Origin: Eubacterium sp.
GTDB lineage: Bacteria; Bacillota; Clostridia; Lachnospirales; Lachnospiraceae
Length of the DNA: 40,471 nt
Direction of reading: 5' to 3'
Assembly (NCBI GenBank): GCA_017459345.1
Contig: JAFUDC010000139.1
Coordinates: 1-40,471, forward strand
A program made the position numbers and the translations under genes. How positions within the stretch are numbered: position 1 is the stretch's first letter; each line of letters opens with the position of its first letter. The notes below the pieces were generated by a model that did not search any database, was not told the DNA's origin, and saw only the letters and a program-made list of their open reading frames with translations. Below are positions 23,119 through 31,800 of the stretch, piece after piece.

Positions 23119-24011
23119 GTGAGATGAATAATGTAAATGATACGGTTCGCGACGTGATCTATGATGTGACCGAGAATTATGATGAGTCCAAACCGACTAT
23201 CGACTATACCGTGATTCCCGACCATGACCAGGGCAAGGCCCCGATTCTGGAAATCAAGGGACTGGGCATAGATTTCGGCGGCCTGACAGCGGTAGATGAG
23301 TTCACCCTGTCCATCGGCCCTACCGAGATTGCAGGAATCATCGGTCCCAACGGAGCCGGCAAGACAACGGTCTTTAACCTTCTGACCAAGGTATACCAGC
23401 CGACCAGGGGTACCTTCTTCTTTGACGGGAAGGATACCGCAGGGATGAGTACGACTCAGATCAGCCGGATGGGCATCGCCAGGACTTTCCAGAACATCCG
23501 CCTCTTTGATAAACTGACTGTGGAGGAGAATGTTAAGACGGCCATGCATGACGAATTGGATTATGGCCTCTTTAGCGGTATCTTCCATGTGGGCAAATAT
23601 AAGAAACAGGAGAGGGCAGCACATGAGCGTGCCCTGGAGCTTCTCTCCATCTTTGACATGCAGGATCTGGCAGATTATCAGGCCAGTTCCCTCCCCTACG
23701 GGGCTCAGAGGCGGCTGGAAATTATCCGGGCTCTGGCATCCTCACCCAAGGTGCTGCTTTTAGATGAGCCTGCAGCCGGCATGAACCCCAGTGAAACTGC
23801 AGATCTTATGAAAAATATCCGCAAGATCAGAGATACCTTCGGTATCGCTATCATTCTGATCGAACATGATATGAGTCTTGTCATGAATGTATGTGAAGAC
23901 CTGGCAGTATTGAATTTCGGACGAATCATAGCCAAGGGCAGACCGGAAGAGATACAGGCCAATCCTGCGGTTATTGAGGCATATCTCGGAAAGCAGGAGG
24001 ATAAGGCATAA
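23115..24011 (+). CDS. livG: Branched-chain amino acid ABC transporter ATPase LivG
   Basis: 298 residues. Walker A GPNGAGKT (77-84), signature region LPYGAQRR (193-200) and Walker B VLLLDEP (213-219). The start ATG 23115 follows GGAGGG and overlaps the livM stop. The protein has an acidic extension of about 42 residues before the usual LivG start (ILEIKGLGIDFGGLTAV), longer than in most homologues. Energises transport together with LivF. Confidence 0.92.
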   Translation: MSEMNNVNDTVRDVIYDVTENYDESKPTIDYTVIPDHDQGKAPILEIKGLGIDFGGLTAVDEFTLSIGPTEIAGIIGPNGAGKTTVFNLLTKVYQPTRGTFFFDGKDTAGMSTTQISRMGIARTFQNIRLFDKLTVEENVKTAMHDELDYGLFSGIFHVGKYKKQERAAHERALELLSIFDMQDLADYQASSLPYGAQRRLEIIRALASSPKVLLLDEPAAGMNPSETADLMKNIRKIRDTFGIAIILIEHDMSLVMNVCEDLAVLNFGRIIAKGRPEEIQANPAVIEAYLGKQEDKA

Positions 24012-24724
24012 TGGCAGATAAACTATTAAGTGTTAATGATATTAATGTATATTATGGCGCCATCCATGCAATCAAGGGGATCAGCTTCGAAGTATATAAC
24101 GGTGAGATCGTCACCCTGATCGGAGCTAACGGCGCCGGCAAATCGACTTCTCTGAACACCATATCCGGACTGCTGCGGTCCAAAACCGGTTCCATCGAGT
24201 TTGAAGGGAGGGATATCTCAAGGATTCCTGCCCATAAACTGGTTAAGATGGGTCTGTCCCAGGTGCCGGAGGGACGGCGGGTTTTCCTGCAGATGACGGT
24301 ACAGGAGAATCTGGAGATGGGGGCATATACAGCTCCGGCAGGGTCTGTAAGCTCCAGTCTTGATAAGGTATATGAGCTCTTTCCACGTCTTAAGGAGAGG
24401 TATAAGCAGATTGCAGGGACCCTCTCCGGAGGAGAACAGCAGATGCTTGCCATGGGCAGGGCTCTCATGAGCCAGCCCAAGCTGATGATGCTGGATGAGC
24501 CCTCCATGGGCCTGGCCCCCATTCTGGTGGAGCAGATTTTTGATATCATCCGGAACCTGCATGCAGCCGGAACAACCATTCTGCTGGTGGAGCAGAATGC
24601 CCGCATGGCTCTATCTGTGGCCGACCGGGCATATGTCCTTGAGACCGGTAAGATTTCCTTATCCGGTGACGCAAAGGATCTGCTGCATGATGACAGTGTC
24701 AGGAAGGCATATCTGGGAGAATAA
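24011..24724 (+). CDS. livF: Branched-chain amino acid ABC transporter ATPase LivF
   Basis: 237 residues, normal length. Walker A GANGAGKST (38-46), signature LSGGEQQ (138-144), Walker B LMMLDEP (158-164), and the LivF-typical VPEGRRVF. The start overlaps the livG stop by one base (TAATG). It forms the second nucleotide-binding subunit of the LivHMGF transporter. Confidence 0.93.
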   Translation: MADKLLSVNDINVYYGAIHAIKGISFEVYNGEIVTLIGANGAGKSTSLNTISGLLRSKTGSIEFEGRDISRIPAHKLVKMGLSQVPEGRRVFLQMTVQENLEMGAYTAPAGSVSSSLDKVYELFPRLKERYKQIAGTLSGGEQQMLAMGRALMSQPKLMMLDEPSMGLAPILVEQIFDIIRNLHAAGTTILLVEQNARMALSVADRAYVLETGKISLSGDAKDLLHDDSVRKAYLGE

Positions 24725-24745
24725 TTATATATCCGGGAGATTAAT

Positions 24746-25369
24746 ATGAAAAAAAGAATCATAACAATCAGCAGGACCTACGGCTCCGGCGGAAGACAGG
24801 TCGCCAAGGCCATCGCTGCCGAGCTGGGAATCCATTATTATGACAAGGAACTGATCAATATGGCATCCTTAAAGCATGGGGTAAATGTATCCCTGCTTAA
24901 GAAGGTCGATGAGAAGCCTGAGACCGGACGGTTTAAGAAGTATTCTGACTCCGAAGTGTCCTCTCCATCCAGCAGGGACTACCTGTCTAAGGACAATCTG
25001 TACAAGATGACCAGGGGTGTCATCGAGGACATCGCGGATAAGGATGAGAGTGCTGTGATCTTAGGGCGATGCGCCCATCACATCTTAAAGGATCGCAAGG
25101 AGGTGGTCCGGGTCGTAATCTATGCAGACCATGAGACACTGGTTAAGAATGCCATGCATTACGATCAGATCAGCCAGGAGGAGGCTCTTCGCCGGATTGA
25201 TAAAATCAATAAGGAAAGAGACTCTTATAACAGATATTATACGGGGAGCAGCTGGCTCGATGCCAGCCAGTATGATATCTGCTTAAATACCAGTAAGCTC
25301 ACCATGAAACAGTGTACTCAGATTATCAAAGAGTATATCAGGATCATGGATATGGAGGCTGGGGAATAA
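24746..25369 (+). CDS. Cytidylate kinase-like family protein
   Basis: 207 residues. The N-terminus IITISRTYGSGGRQVAKAIAAELGIHYYDKELI is the pattern of the Cytidylate_kin2 (PF13189) family, with a P-loop-like GSGGRQ and later the nucleotide-binding ILGRCAHHIL. These cytoplasmic proteins resemble nucleoside monophosphate kinases, but their substrates are mostly unknown. The gene lies 21 bases after livF behind GGGAG and ends before a strong terminator, so it is the last gene of the liv transcript. Confidence 0.85.
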   Translation: MKKRIITISRTYGSGGRQVAKAIAAELGIHYYDKELINMASLKHGVNVSLLKKVDEKPETGRFKKYSDSEVSSPSSRDYLSKDNLYKMTRGVIEDIADKDESAVILGRCAHHILKDRKEVVRVVIYADHETLVKNAMHYDQISQEEALRRIDKINKERDSYNRYYTGSSWLDASQYDICLNTSKLTMKQCTQIIKEYIRIMDMEAGE

Positions 25370-25384
25370 CCTGTTTTGAATTTG

Positions 25385-25418
25385 GTGGATACAACTGGTA
25401 GGTTGTATCCACTTTTTT
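25385..25418 (+). terminator. Rho-independent terminator of the liv operon
   Basis: Perfect 11-bp stem GTGGATACAAC/GTTGTATCCAC (25385-25395/25402-25412), loop TGGTAG, then six T. The clearest terminator in the window. Confidence 0.93.
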
Positions 25419-25579
25419 CAGTTGCGGCAGGATTCTCTCTGCTGATAAACACAATTATCTGTGCAAGAATCTATCAATGACTTGCAGTAAAATCTGATAT
25501 TATAGATATGTGTTAATAGGACATCAGATCCGATTGAATTCATGAAAGGCAGAGCACTTAAGATCCGGGAGGGCGCGTC

Positions 25580-26668
25580 ATGTTGTCTCAGTTTAACCAG
25601 ATGTGGGCTGATTACAAGAAAAAGAATAAGGTCAACTCTGATATCATGCTGGATGAGGTGCGCTTTGATGCTGCCCATGGTGTGGAGGCATCTTTTGATC
25701 TTATGGAGATGCTTGATGGAAAGTATATCCTTCATGTGACGAAAAAGATTCACCTCTACAGCGGGGATTATGTCAAGTTCCTCCTGAATCATGAGTTTAC
25801 CCATCTGAGTGATTTTATCGCCTACCCATATGAGAAACCGGCCCTCTACTATTTCAATGAGCGGCAGGCCCTGGAAGACCGGACCAATACAGCCGCTGAC
25901 CGGGATATATTCGGAGAGTACGGTCAGATTCGTCTGCCCAAGCCCAAAAAAGTGACTGAGTCAGGCCTGCTGAAGGATGACATTGGCAAGATGCTGTTCA
26001 ATTATATGAATACCTACTCAGAGTTTCATGCCTGCCAGACGGCCATCAAGGCAGTTCTGGGCCATCCCCTGCCCGGTACGGCGGTGGATGTGGATAAGAA
26101 TCAGATTCCGGCACCCTTCAGAGCCATCTCCATCAAGCGGATGCTTGCTGATTATCTGCGTAAGGCCCATCTTGCCTATCAGAAGTTCGGCACCATGCTG
26201 GTGCCTCAGGTCTTTATCATGTATTTCCGCCAGGTGATGTATCTTTTTGGGTATATTTCCTTCTTTGGCAATGATACCAGAACCTTAAAGCAGACCTTTG
26301 AGGTCCTGGGAGTATCGGATAAGGAAGAACTGTACCTGGCCATGTACCAGGCTCTGAAATCCAGGGATATTGATGCCATTCTAACTTATACGGAGAAGAT
26401 TTATCAGGATTCCTACCTTCCCTTTGTGAAGGAGTATATCCGCAGACATTATGATTCCAGCCTGTATACGGAAGAGGAACTGGATGAGATAACACCGGAT
26501 AATTATCATGACTATGTGGAGACTCTCACAAACCGCAAGGGCGGCCGCCTTTGGAGCGGCAGAGTAAGCCCGGTATATGGGGTGAATGATGTGAAGAAGG
26601 CTTACGGCGGCATGGAAGTGGAAGAGATGATGGAGATTCTTAAGAAGAACCGGCTGCCCAATCAGTGA
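25580..26668 (+). CDS. Uncharacterised protein with HExxH metallopeptidase-like motif
   Basis: 362 residues from ATG 25580 after GGGAGG. I do not recognise the family. It contains HEFTH at 71-75, preceded by a hydrophobic strand (YVKFLLN), as in zincin metallopeptidases, and a possible third ligand E148 in YMNTYSEFH. The middle has LVPQVFIMYFRQVMYLFGYISFF, which may be one membrane-associated or buried helix pair. The C-terminus is helical and charged. No signal peptide, so probably cytoplasmic. The motif is suggestive of zinc binding but proteolysis is not shown. The stop overlaps the first bases of the structured repeat at 26667. Confidence 0.7.
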   Translation: MLSQFNQMWADYKKKNKVNSDIMLDEVRFDAAHGVEASFDLMEMLDGKYILHVTKKIHLYSGDYVKFLLNHEFTHLSDFIAYPYEKPALYYFNERQALEDRTNTAADRDIFGEYGQIRLPKPKKVTESGLLKDDIGKMLFNYMNTYSEFHACQTAIKAVLGHPLPGTAVDVDKNQIPAPFRAISIKRMLADYLRKAHLAYQKFGTMLVPQVFIMYFRQVMYLFGYISFFGNDTRTLKQTFEVLGVSDKEELYLAMYQALKSRDIDAILTYTEKIYQDSYLPFVKEYIRRHYDSSLYTEEELDEITPDNYHDYVETLTNRKGGRLWSGRVSPVYGVNDVKKAYGGMEVEEMMEILKKNRLPNQ

Positions 26669-26758
26669 GCCGGATTTTGTCTCGATTGCGTTGCAAGAGA
26701 GGTACAAAATCGGGCATCCGACAATTAAGTCAGAAAATAGCTTATGCTATTAGAGGAG
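26667..26758 (+). ncRNA. Structured RNA element, copy 1 of 2
   Basis: Bases 26667-26737 match 36937-37008 with one substitution and one inserted base. Predicted fold: CCG-bulge-ATTTTGT with ACAAAAT-CGG (26670-26680/26704-26713) enclosing CTC...TTGC-GTT-GCAA-GAG. The 5' CGGAT (26671-26675) can alternatively pair with ATCCG (26716-26720). A second hairpin AATAGC-TTAT-GCTATT (26736-26751) leads into the ribosome site TTAGAGGAG (26750-26758). The hairpin stem differs from copy 2 by paired changes. No credible gene follows the ribosome site here; a 19-codon frame from the ATG at 26744 is the only candidate. Confidence 0.65.
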
Positions 26759-26789
26759 TTTGACGAAGAAGTAAAGAAAGATATAAAAT

Positions 26790-26812
26790 GGGGCTGTAAC
26801 TAAAACAGCCCC
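26790..26812. terminator. Bidirectional terminator between copy 1 and the DUF4125 gene
   Basis: GGGGCTGT/ACAGCCCC (26790-26797/26805-26812) with loop AACTAAA. On the minus strand it is followed by ATTTTAT, and it starts five bases after the minus-strand gene's end, so it mainly serves that gene. Confidence 0.75.
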
Positions 26813-26816
26813 AAAT

Positions 26817-27449
26817 TTATTTCTGTGTAAAGAATTCCTCCGCCTCAGCGAGACTGGCAAAGCCGTGAGCCTTCATGAGGTTATCCAGACTCTCATAGTA
26901 GCGGTTCCTGTCGGGGAAAGCTACAAGAGAGGAATAAAGCATGGTCAGTGTCTTCTTGGAATAGGTCCTGAGTTCGCAGGACAGATAGTGGGCATAGCTG
27001 GTATCCTCTCCCTCAATTAAGTTATCCATGGGGAGGGCAACCCTGGCAATGACCGGGTAATCTTTCGTGACTTCTTCTTCCCACTCAGCATAGATCTTCA
27101 CAATGGCTTCAATCAGCTCACAGCTGGTAGGATCCAGAATAGGAAGGAAAGCTCTGGCCTTTAAGTAGGATTCGGGATCTGTCTTCTCGATCATGTGATA
27201 ATACTTTTCAACGAAAAGATTCCGGCTGCTGTCAGCCGCAACCCGGAGATCGTTCAGGTAACTGTCCAATGTAAACTTCTCCCAGGTTGAGAACATGGAA
27301 AGGCGCATGATGGCAAAAGACCTGCGGTCCGCCTCGGAAAATACCCTTCCATTGCCGCCGTGTACAGCGGTAAACATCATCCACTCTATATCAAGAATAT
27401 CTCTCTGTGTCTCCAGGGTTTTCTCCCTGATGGTATCTTCTGCTGCCAT
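26817..27449 (-). CDS. DUF4125 family protein
   Basis: 210 residues, no signal peptide or membrane segment. The start region ILDIEWMMFTAVHGGNGR, then FAIMRLSMFSTW and SYLNDL, match my recollection of DUF4125 proteins, which are helical, of unknown function, and found in anaerobic Firmicutes. The ATG follows GGGAGAGG on the minus strand. The gene stands alone between a convergent terminator and the divergent riboflavin leader. Confidence 0.75.
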   Translation of the reverse strand: MAAEDTIREKTLETQRDILDIEWMMFTAVHGGNGRVFSEADRRSFAIMRLSMFSTWEKFTLDSYLNDLRVAADSSRNLFVEKYYHMIEKTDPESYLKARAFLPILDPTSCELIEAIVKIYAEWEEEVTKDYPVIARVALPMDNLIEGEDTSYAHYLSCELRTYSKKTLTMLYSSLVAFPDRNRYYESLDNLMKAHGFASLAEAEEFFTQK

Positions 27450-27702
27450 ATTACCTCTCCCTTTCTACAGAATCCGGAAAGCCAGCCAATCTGTCATATA
27501 TGTTATCCTAAATCTATCATAAGCAGATAACCTGCTTACGATACCCGGACGAGATTCAAGTAAATATAGATATATCTATACTACTATGATTCAGACAGAT
27601 TTGTTTGGAGTATCTGGTTTTATTCCCGGTAACTATCTGAAGTATGACAGACTTCCGTTTTTAAGAGTTTTTTCACATAATCACATCAAACAAAAAAAGT
27701 AC
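27450..27702. other. Intergenic region with two perfect palindromes
   Basis: No gene. It contains TAAGCAG-ATAAC-CTGCTTA (27520-27538) and the 16-bp palindrome at 27565-27580 (TATAGATATATCTATA). They lie between the divergent DUF4125 gene and the riboflavin promoter and are candidate regulator binding sites. Confidence 0.4.
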
Positions 27703-27731
27703 TTGTGCTATCTTACATAACGAGTTATAAT
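27703..27731 (+). promoter_or_regulatory. Promoter of the riboflavin operon
   Basis: -35 TTGTGC (27703-27708), 17-base spacer, -10 TATAAT (27726-27731), placing the transcript start a few bases before the FMN riboswitch. Confidence 0.75.
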
Positions 27732-27746
27732 CTATAACTGAACTGA

Positions 27747-27882
27747 ATAAGGTCTTCGGGGCAGGGTGTGATTCCCGACCGGCGGTGTGTATAAGGTAAC
27801 CTTATATGAGCCCGCGAGCCGCATGGCATGATCCGGTGTGATTCCGGAGCCGACAGTACAGTCTGGATGAGAGAAGAGAGAT
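27747..27882 (+). ncRNA. FMN riboswitch (RFN element)
   Basis: The conserved RFN pieces are present in order: ATAAGGTCTTCGGGGCAGGGTG, with GTGTGATTCCCGACCGGCGGT, then AGCCCGCGAGCCGCATGGCATGATCCGGTGTGATTCCGGAGCCGACAGT and a closing GTCTGGATGAGAGAAGA, shown here in fragments. It binds FMN in the nascent mRNA and, through the terminator at 27914, shuts off the rib operon when flavin is plentiful. Confidence 0.96.
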
Positions 27883-27913
27883 TGGATACTTGATGTATTA
27901 GATAAGTGCGCAT

Positions 27914-27953
27914 GCCCTGAGATTTATGATAGATAAGTTTCAGGGCTTTTTTT
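27914..27953 (+). terminator. Riboswitch-controlled terminator before ribD
   Basis: GCCCTGA (27914-27920) pairs with TCAGGGC (27940-27946), followed by seven or more T. Position between aptamer and ribD fits transcription attenuation. Confidence 0.85.
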
Positions 27954-27978
27954 ACTTATAATTGGGAAGGATAATATT

Positions 27979-29106
27979 ATGCCGGAAGAGAAATATATGA
28001 GACGGGCCATCGAGCTGGCTAAGAAGGGCAGCGGGCGCGTGAATCCCAATCCTCTGGTAGGTGCTGTGATTGTGAAGGATGGACAGGTTCTGGCTGAGGG
28101 CTATCATGAGTGCTACGGTAAACTCCATGCCGAGCGCAATGCCATCGCCCATGCCAGGGAGGCCGGAGTGGATATAAAAGGATCCACGATATATGTTACC
28201 CTGGAGCCCTGCAGTCATTATGGCAAGCAGCCGCCTTGTGCCCTGGCCTTGATTGAGGAAGGGATAGCCAGGGTGGTTGTGGGGTCGGATGACCCCAATC
28301 CCCTCGTTTCCGGAAGAGGATACCAGATGTTAAGGGACCAGGGGGTGGAGGTAATCACACATTTCCTTAAGGAGGAGTGTGATGCCATCAATGATGTCTT
28401 CTTTCATTATATCCAGACAAAGACCCCCTATGTTGCCATGAAGTATGCCATGACCATGGATGGGAAGATTGCCTGCCATACCGGTGACTCCAGATGGGTG
28501 ACCGGTGAAGAGTCGAGAGCATATGTTCAGAAGCTGCGAAACCATTATAAGGGCATTATGGCAGGAATCGGGACGGTGCTGGCGGATGACCCCATGCTTA
28601 ACTGCCGAATAGAGGGAGGCAGGGACCCTGTCCGTATCATCTGTGATGACCATCTGAGGATACCCATGGAATCGCAGTTGGTGAGTACGGCGAAAAAGCA
28701 GCTTCTGATCATTGCCTGTCTGCCGGATGCAGATGCGGAGAAGGAGAAGGCTCTTACGGATGCCGGGGCGGTAGTTCTCCGGATTCCGGCAGCGCAAGCG
28801 GCTGATGATTGCCGTGACAGAAAGACTCTTGACTTGAAGATTCTGATGAAGGAACTTGGCGCCAGAAGCATTGACGGGATTCTTCTGGAGGGCGGCGGTA
28901 CTTTAAATGAGAGTGCCGTAAGAGCCGGTATAGTACAGCGGGCCTACTGTTTTATTGCCCCCAAGATTTTCGGGGGCAGCCTGGCCAAGACTCCGGTGGA
29001 GGGCCAGGGGGTATCCCTGGCCAGAGATGCCTGGCATTTTACCCGGGTGGGTATGGAGTCCTTCGGACAGGATATCATGCTGGAGTTTAAACTGGACACC
29101 ATGTAA
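27979..29106 (+). CDS. ribD: Bifunctional riboflavin deaminase/reductase
   Basis: 375 residues. The N-terminal deaminase domain has the zinc motif HAE (50-52) and PCSHYGKQPPC (C78, C87); the C-terminal half is the NADPH-dependent reductase (VAMKYAMTMDGKIA, then GILLEGGGTLNES). It carries out the second and third steps after GTP cyclohydrolase II in riboflavin synthesis. The ATG follows GGAAGG at fair spacing. First gene behind the FMN riboswitch; 125 bases separate it from ribE. Confidence 0.95.
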   Translation: MPEEKYMRRAIELAKKGSGRVNPNPLVGAVIVKDGQVLAEGYHECYGKLHAERNAIAHAREAGVDIKGSTIYVTLEPCSHYGKQPPCALALIEEGIARVVVGSDDPNPLVSGRGYQMLRDQGVEVITHFLKEECDAINDVFFHYIQTKTPYVAMKYAMTMDGKIACHTGDSRWVTGEESRAYVQKLRNHYKGIMAGIGTVLADDPMLNCRIEGGRDPVRIICDDHLRIPMESQLVSTAKKQLLIIACLPDADAEKEKALTDAGAVVLRIPAAQAADDCRDRKTLDLKILMKELGARSIDGILLEGGGTLNESAVRAGIVQRAYCFIAPKIFGGSLAKTPVEGQGVSLARDAWHFTRVGMESFGQDIMLEFKLDTM

Positions 29107-29231
29107 TACCGTGTATGACTGCATACAGCCCTGATACGTTAATCTCAAAGATGGAAATGAAACAGAGTGTGAGTTTTTCGTAAAAAAAGAGGGATACTTG
29201 TTTCGAATAATGTAAAAAAGAAGGAAAGAGA

Positions 29232-29885
29232 ATGTTTACAGGAATTATTGAAGAGGTCGGTGTGATTAAAAGCATCAGGATGGGTGCCAAATCCGCCGTG
29301 ATTACCATAGAAGCAGATACGATTATGGAGGATATCCATCTGGGAGACAGTATCGCCATGAATGGGGTCTGCCTGACGGTGACTTCCTTTGATAAGCACA
29401 GCTACAGTGTGGATATCATGCATGAGTCTTTAAGGAGAACCAACCTGGGCCAGATGAAGGCCGGCAGCAAGGTTAATCTGGAGAGGGCCATGCCGGCAAA
29501 CGGCCGCTTCGGAGGCCATATTGTGGCAGGCCATGTGGATGACACCGGAACCATCACGTCAATGACCAGGGATGACAATGCGGTCTGGATTGAAGTTCAG
29601 ACGACACCGGAGGTCTTAAAATATATCGTGGAGAAGGGTTCCATCACCATAGATGGAATCAGCCTGACAGTGGCCAGGGTAGATGCTAAAAGCTTTGCCG
29701 TTTCCGTCATTCCCCACACAGGCACCCACACCACTTTGCTGGATAAGAAGCCCGGTGACACGGTCAATCTGGAGACGGATATGATCGGAAAATATGTGGA
29801 GAAGCTCATGGGCTATGCTGCTGAGGAGGAAAAAACTTCTTCCTCCGGGATTACCATGGAGTTTCTGGCGGAACATGGATTTTAA
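29232..29885 (+). CDS. ribE: Riboflavin synthase (alpha subunit)
   Basis: 217 residues with the two tandem lumazine-binding barrels: MFTGIIEEVG at the N-terminus and GHIVAGHVDDTG at about residue 97, each followed by the GISLTV/GVCLTV motif. It dismutates two lumazine molecules to riboflavin. ATG follows AAGGAAAGAG. Seventeen bases before ribBA. The 125-base gap before it shows no clear promoter. Confidence 0.95.
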   Translation: MFTGIIEEVGVIKSIRMGAKSAVITIEADTIMEDIHLGDSIAMNGVCLTVTSFDKHSYSVDIMHESLRRTNLGQMKAGSKVNLERAMPANGRFGGHIVAGHVDDTGTITSMTRDDNAVWIEVQTTPEVLKYIVEKGSITIDGISLTVARVDAKSFAVSVIPHTGTHTTLLDKKPGDTVNLETDMIGKYVEKLMGYAAEEEKTSSSGITMEFLAEHGF

Positions 29886-29901
29886 GAGGAGGTAATCATA
29901 G

Positions 29902-31110
29902 ATGAGCAACTATAAGTTTCACACGATTGAGGAGGCCATCGAGGACTTTAAACTCGGGAAAATGGTTATCATCGTGGATGACGAGGATGAGGAGAACGAT
30001 GGTGCTCTGGCGGCGGCCGGGGTCTTTGCCACACCGGAGATAGTCAACTTTATGCTAAGCTATGGCAAGGGCCTGCTGACCATGCCCATCTCTGAGGAGG
30101 TGGCTCGTCAGATCGGTGTGGAGGAACTGATCTGGGAGAACAGGGAGAAGTCTCCCTCTGTTTCTACCGTTTCCATCGACAGCCTGGAAGCTTCTATCGG
30201 GGTTTCTGCGGCAGACCGGTCAAGGACCGTGATGACGGCCGCTTCGGCGACTGCCTCTCCGGCCAGCTTTAAGAGACCAGGCAGCATGTTCCCCAAAGTT
30301 GCCCTTAAGGGCGGCGTCATGAAGCGTGCCGGCTTTACCGAGGCGACGGTGGACCTTGCAGTTATGGCCGGACTTCGGCCTGTGGGGATCCGCTGCGGGA
30401 TTCTGGATGAGGAGGGGGCTGTGGCCAAGGTGCCTAAACTTGCCGAATTTGCCAGAGATCACGAGCTAAAGATCATCACCATCGCAGACATGATCAAGTA
30501 CCGCAGAAAGACGGAAAGCTTTGTCAGCTGTGAGGCGGATACCATCTTCCCCACCAAATACGGCCAGTTCCGCATCCGTGGCTATGTCAATAAGCTTAAC
30601 GGGGAGCACCACGTGGCAGTCTATAAGGGGGATATCTTTGATGGAAAGCCGGTTTTATGCAGAATCCACTCGGAGTGCCTGACCGGGGATGCCCTGGGGT
30701 CCAGACGCTGTGACTGCGGCCAGCAGTATGCGGCAGCCATGAGGATGATTGAGGAAGAGGGCAGAGGACTCCTCCTCTACATGAGGCAGGAAGGCCGGGG
30801 TATCGGCCTGATCAACAAGCTCAAGGCCTATGTTCTCCAGGAACGTGGTATGGACACCGTGGAGGCTAATATCGCTCTGGGCTTTCCGGAGGATCTGAGG
30901 GATTACGGGATCGGTGCCCAGATCCTGGCAGATATGGGTGTTAAGGAGCTCCGGCTGATGACCAACAATCCGGCCAAAGTTGTGGGCCTGTCCGGCTATG
31001 GCATTGAGATTGTGGAGCGGGTTCCCATCGTGATGGAGGCTCATGACGATGACCGCCGTTATCTCAAGACCAAGCAGGAGAAGATGGGACATTATACCTG
31101 GTACGAATAA
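29902..31110 (+). CDS. ribBA: RibBA fusion: degenerate DHBP synthase domain + intact GTP cyclohydrolase II
   Basis: 402 residues, normal fusion length. The C-terminal GTP cyclohydrolase II domain (about 206-402) is intact: zinc ligands C259, C270 and C272 in [17 protein letters not shown], then RQEGRGIGL. The N-terminal DHBP-synthase domain (1-205) keeps the fold but not the active site. The usual DDEDRENEGD reads [10 protein letters not shown] (E30, D33, A35), the PGH histidine is S128, the GGHTEA histidine is F145 and the metal-binding glutamate of ICEI is G166. The reading frame is uninterrupted. So it should make the pyrimidine precursor from GTP but probably cannot make DHBP, which would need a separate RibB. 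ATG follows AAGAGGAGG. Confidence 0.93.
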   Translation: MSNYKFHTIEEAIEDFKLGKMVIIVDDEDEENDGALAAAGVFATPEIVNFMLSYGKGLLTMPISEEVARQIGVEELIWENREKSPSVSTVSIDSLEASIGVSAADRSRTVMTAASATASPASFKRPGSMFPKVALKGGVMKRAGFTEATVDLAVMAGLRPVGIRCGILDEEGAVAKVPKLAEFARDHELKIITIADMIKYRRKTESFVSCEADTIFPTKYGQFRIRGYVNKLNGEHHVAVYKGDIFDGKPVLCRIHSECLTGDALGSRRCDCGQQYAAAMRMIEEEGRGLLLYMRQEGRGIGLINKLKAYVLQERGMDTVEANIALGFPEDLRDYGIGAQILADMGVKELRLMTNNPAKVVGLSGYGIEIVERVPIVMEAHDDDRRYLKTKQEKMGHYTWYE

Positions 31111-31158
31111 AATGCATATCAATAAAGAATAAGAAATGTCATAAGGAGGATAATAATA

Positions 31159-31629
31159 ATGGCAAATGTATTCGAAGGAAAAGTTGTAGGCGGCGAGGAG
31201 AGAATCGGTATCGTATGTGCGAGATTTAATGAGTTTATCGTATCCAAGCTTTTAGGCGGAGCCATCGACGGACTGGTTCGCCACGGTGTGAAGGATGAGA
31301 ACATTGATGTTGCATGGGTTCCCGGTGCATTTGAGATTCCCCTGATCTGTGATAAGATGGTTCAGTCCGGCAAATATGATGCCGTGATTGCTTTAGGTAC
31401 TGTAATCCGCGGATCAACCACCCACTATGATTATGTCTGCAACGAAGTATCAAAGGGTGTTGCTCAGGTCAGCCTCAAGTCCAGCATTCCGGTTATGTTC
31501 GGTATCGTGACGACAGAGAATATCGAGCAGGCCATCGAGCGCGCCGGCACCAAGGCTGGCAACAAGGGCTACGACTGTGCTCTTGGAGCAATCGAGATGA
31601 TCAACCTGATTAAGGAAATTGAGAAATGA
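31159..31629 (+). CDS. ribH: 6,7-dimethyl-8-ribityllumazine synthase
   Basis: 156 residues. Family motifs: [29 protein letters not shown] and [14 protein letters not shown] with the active-site histidine in THYDY. It condenses the ribitylamino-pyrimidine with DHBP, forming the lumazine used by RibE; usually a 60-subunit capsid. Strong ribosome site AAGGAGGA. It closes the ribD-E-BA-H operon. Confidence 0.95.
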   Translation: MANVFEGKVVGGEERIGIVCARFNEFIVSKLLGGAIDGLVRHGVKDENIDVAWVPGAFEIPLICDKMVQSGKYDAVIALGTVIRGSTTHYDYVCNEVSKGVAQVSLKSSIPVMFGIVTTENIEQAIERAGTKAGNKGYDCALGAIEMINLIKEIEK

Positions 31630-31656
31630 TAATGAATATAATTATCAATAAGAAGC

Positions 31657-31685
31657 TTGCTCTTTTGGGGTAAATGTATTATACT
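31657..31685 (+). promoter_or_regulatory. Promoter for the DUF1858 gene
   Basis: -35 TTGCTC (31657-31662), 17-base spacer, -10 TATACT (31680-31685), about 115 bases before the gene. The leader between shows no recognised riboswitch. Confidence 0.5.
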
Positions 31686-31800
31686 CACCCTTAGCAAAAG
31701 GCATATGATTATTCAGGATGCTTGGGGCAATGCTTTTACGCATATCTGGGTAAAGGCTTTTAAATTAAAATAAATGTCTATCGAATATGGAGGTAATATT

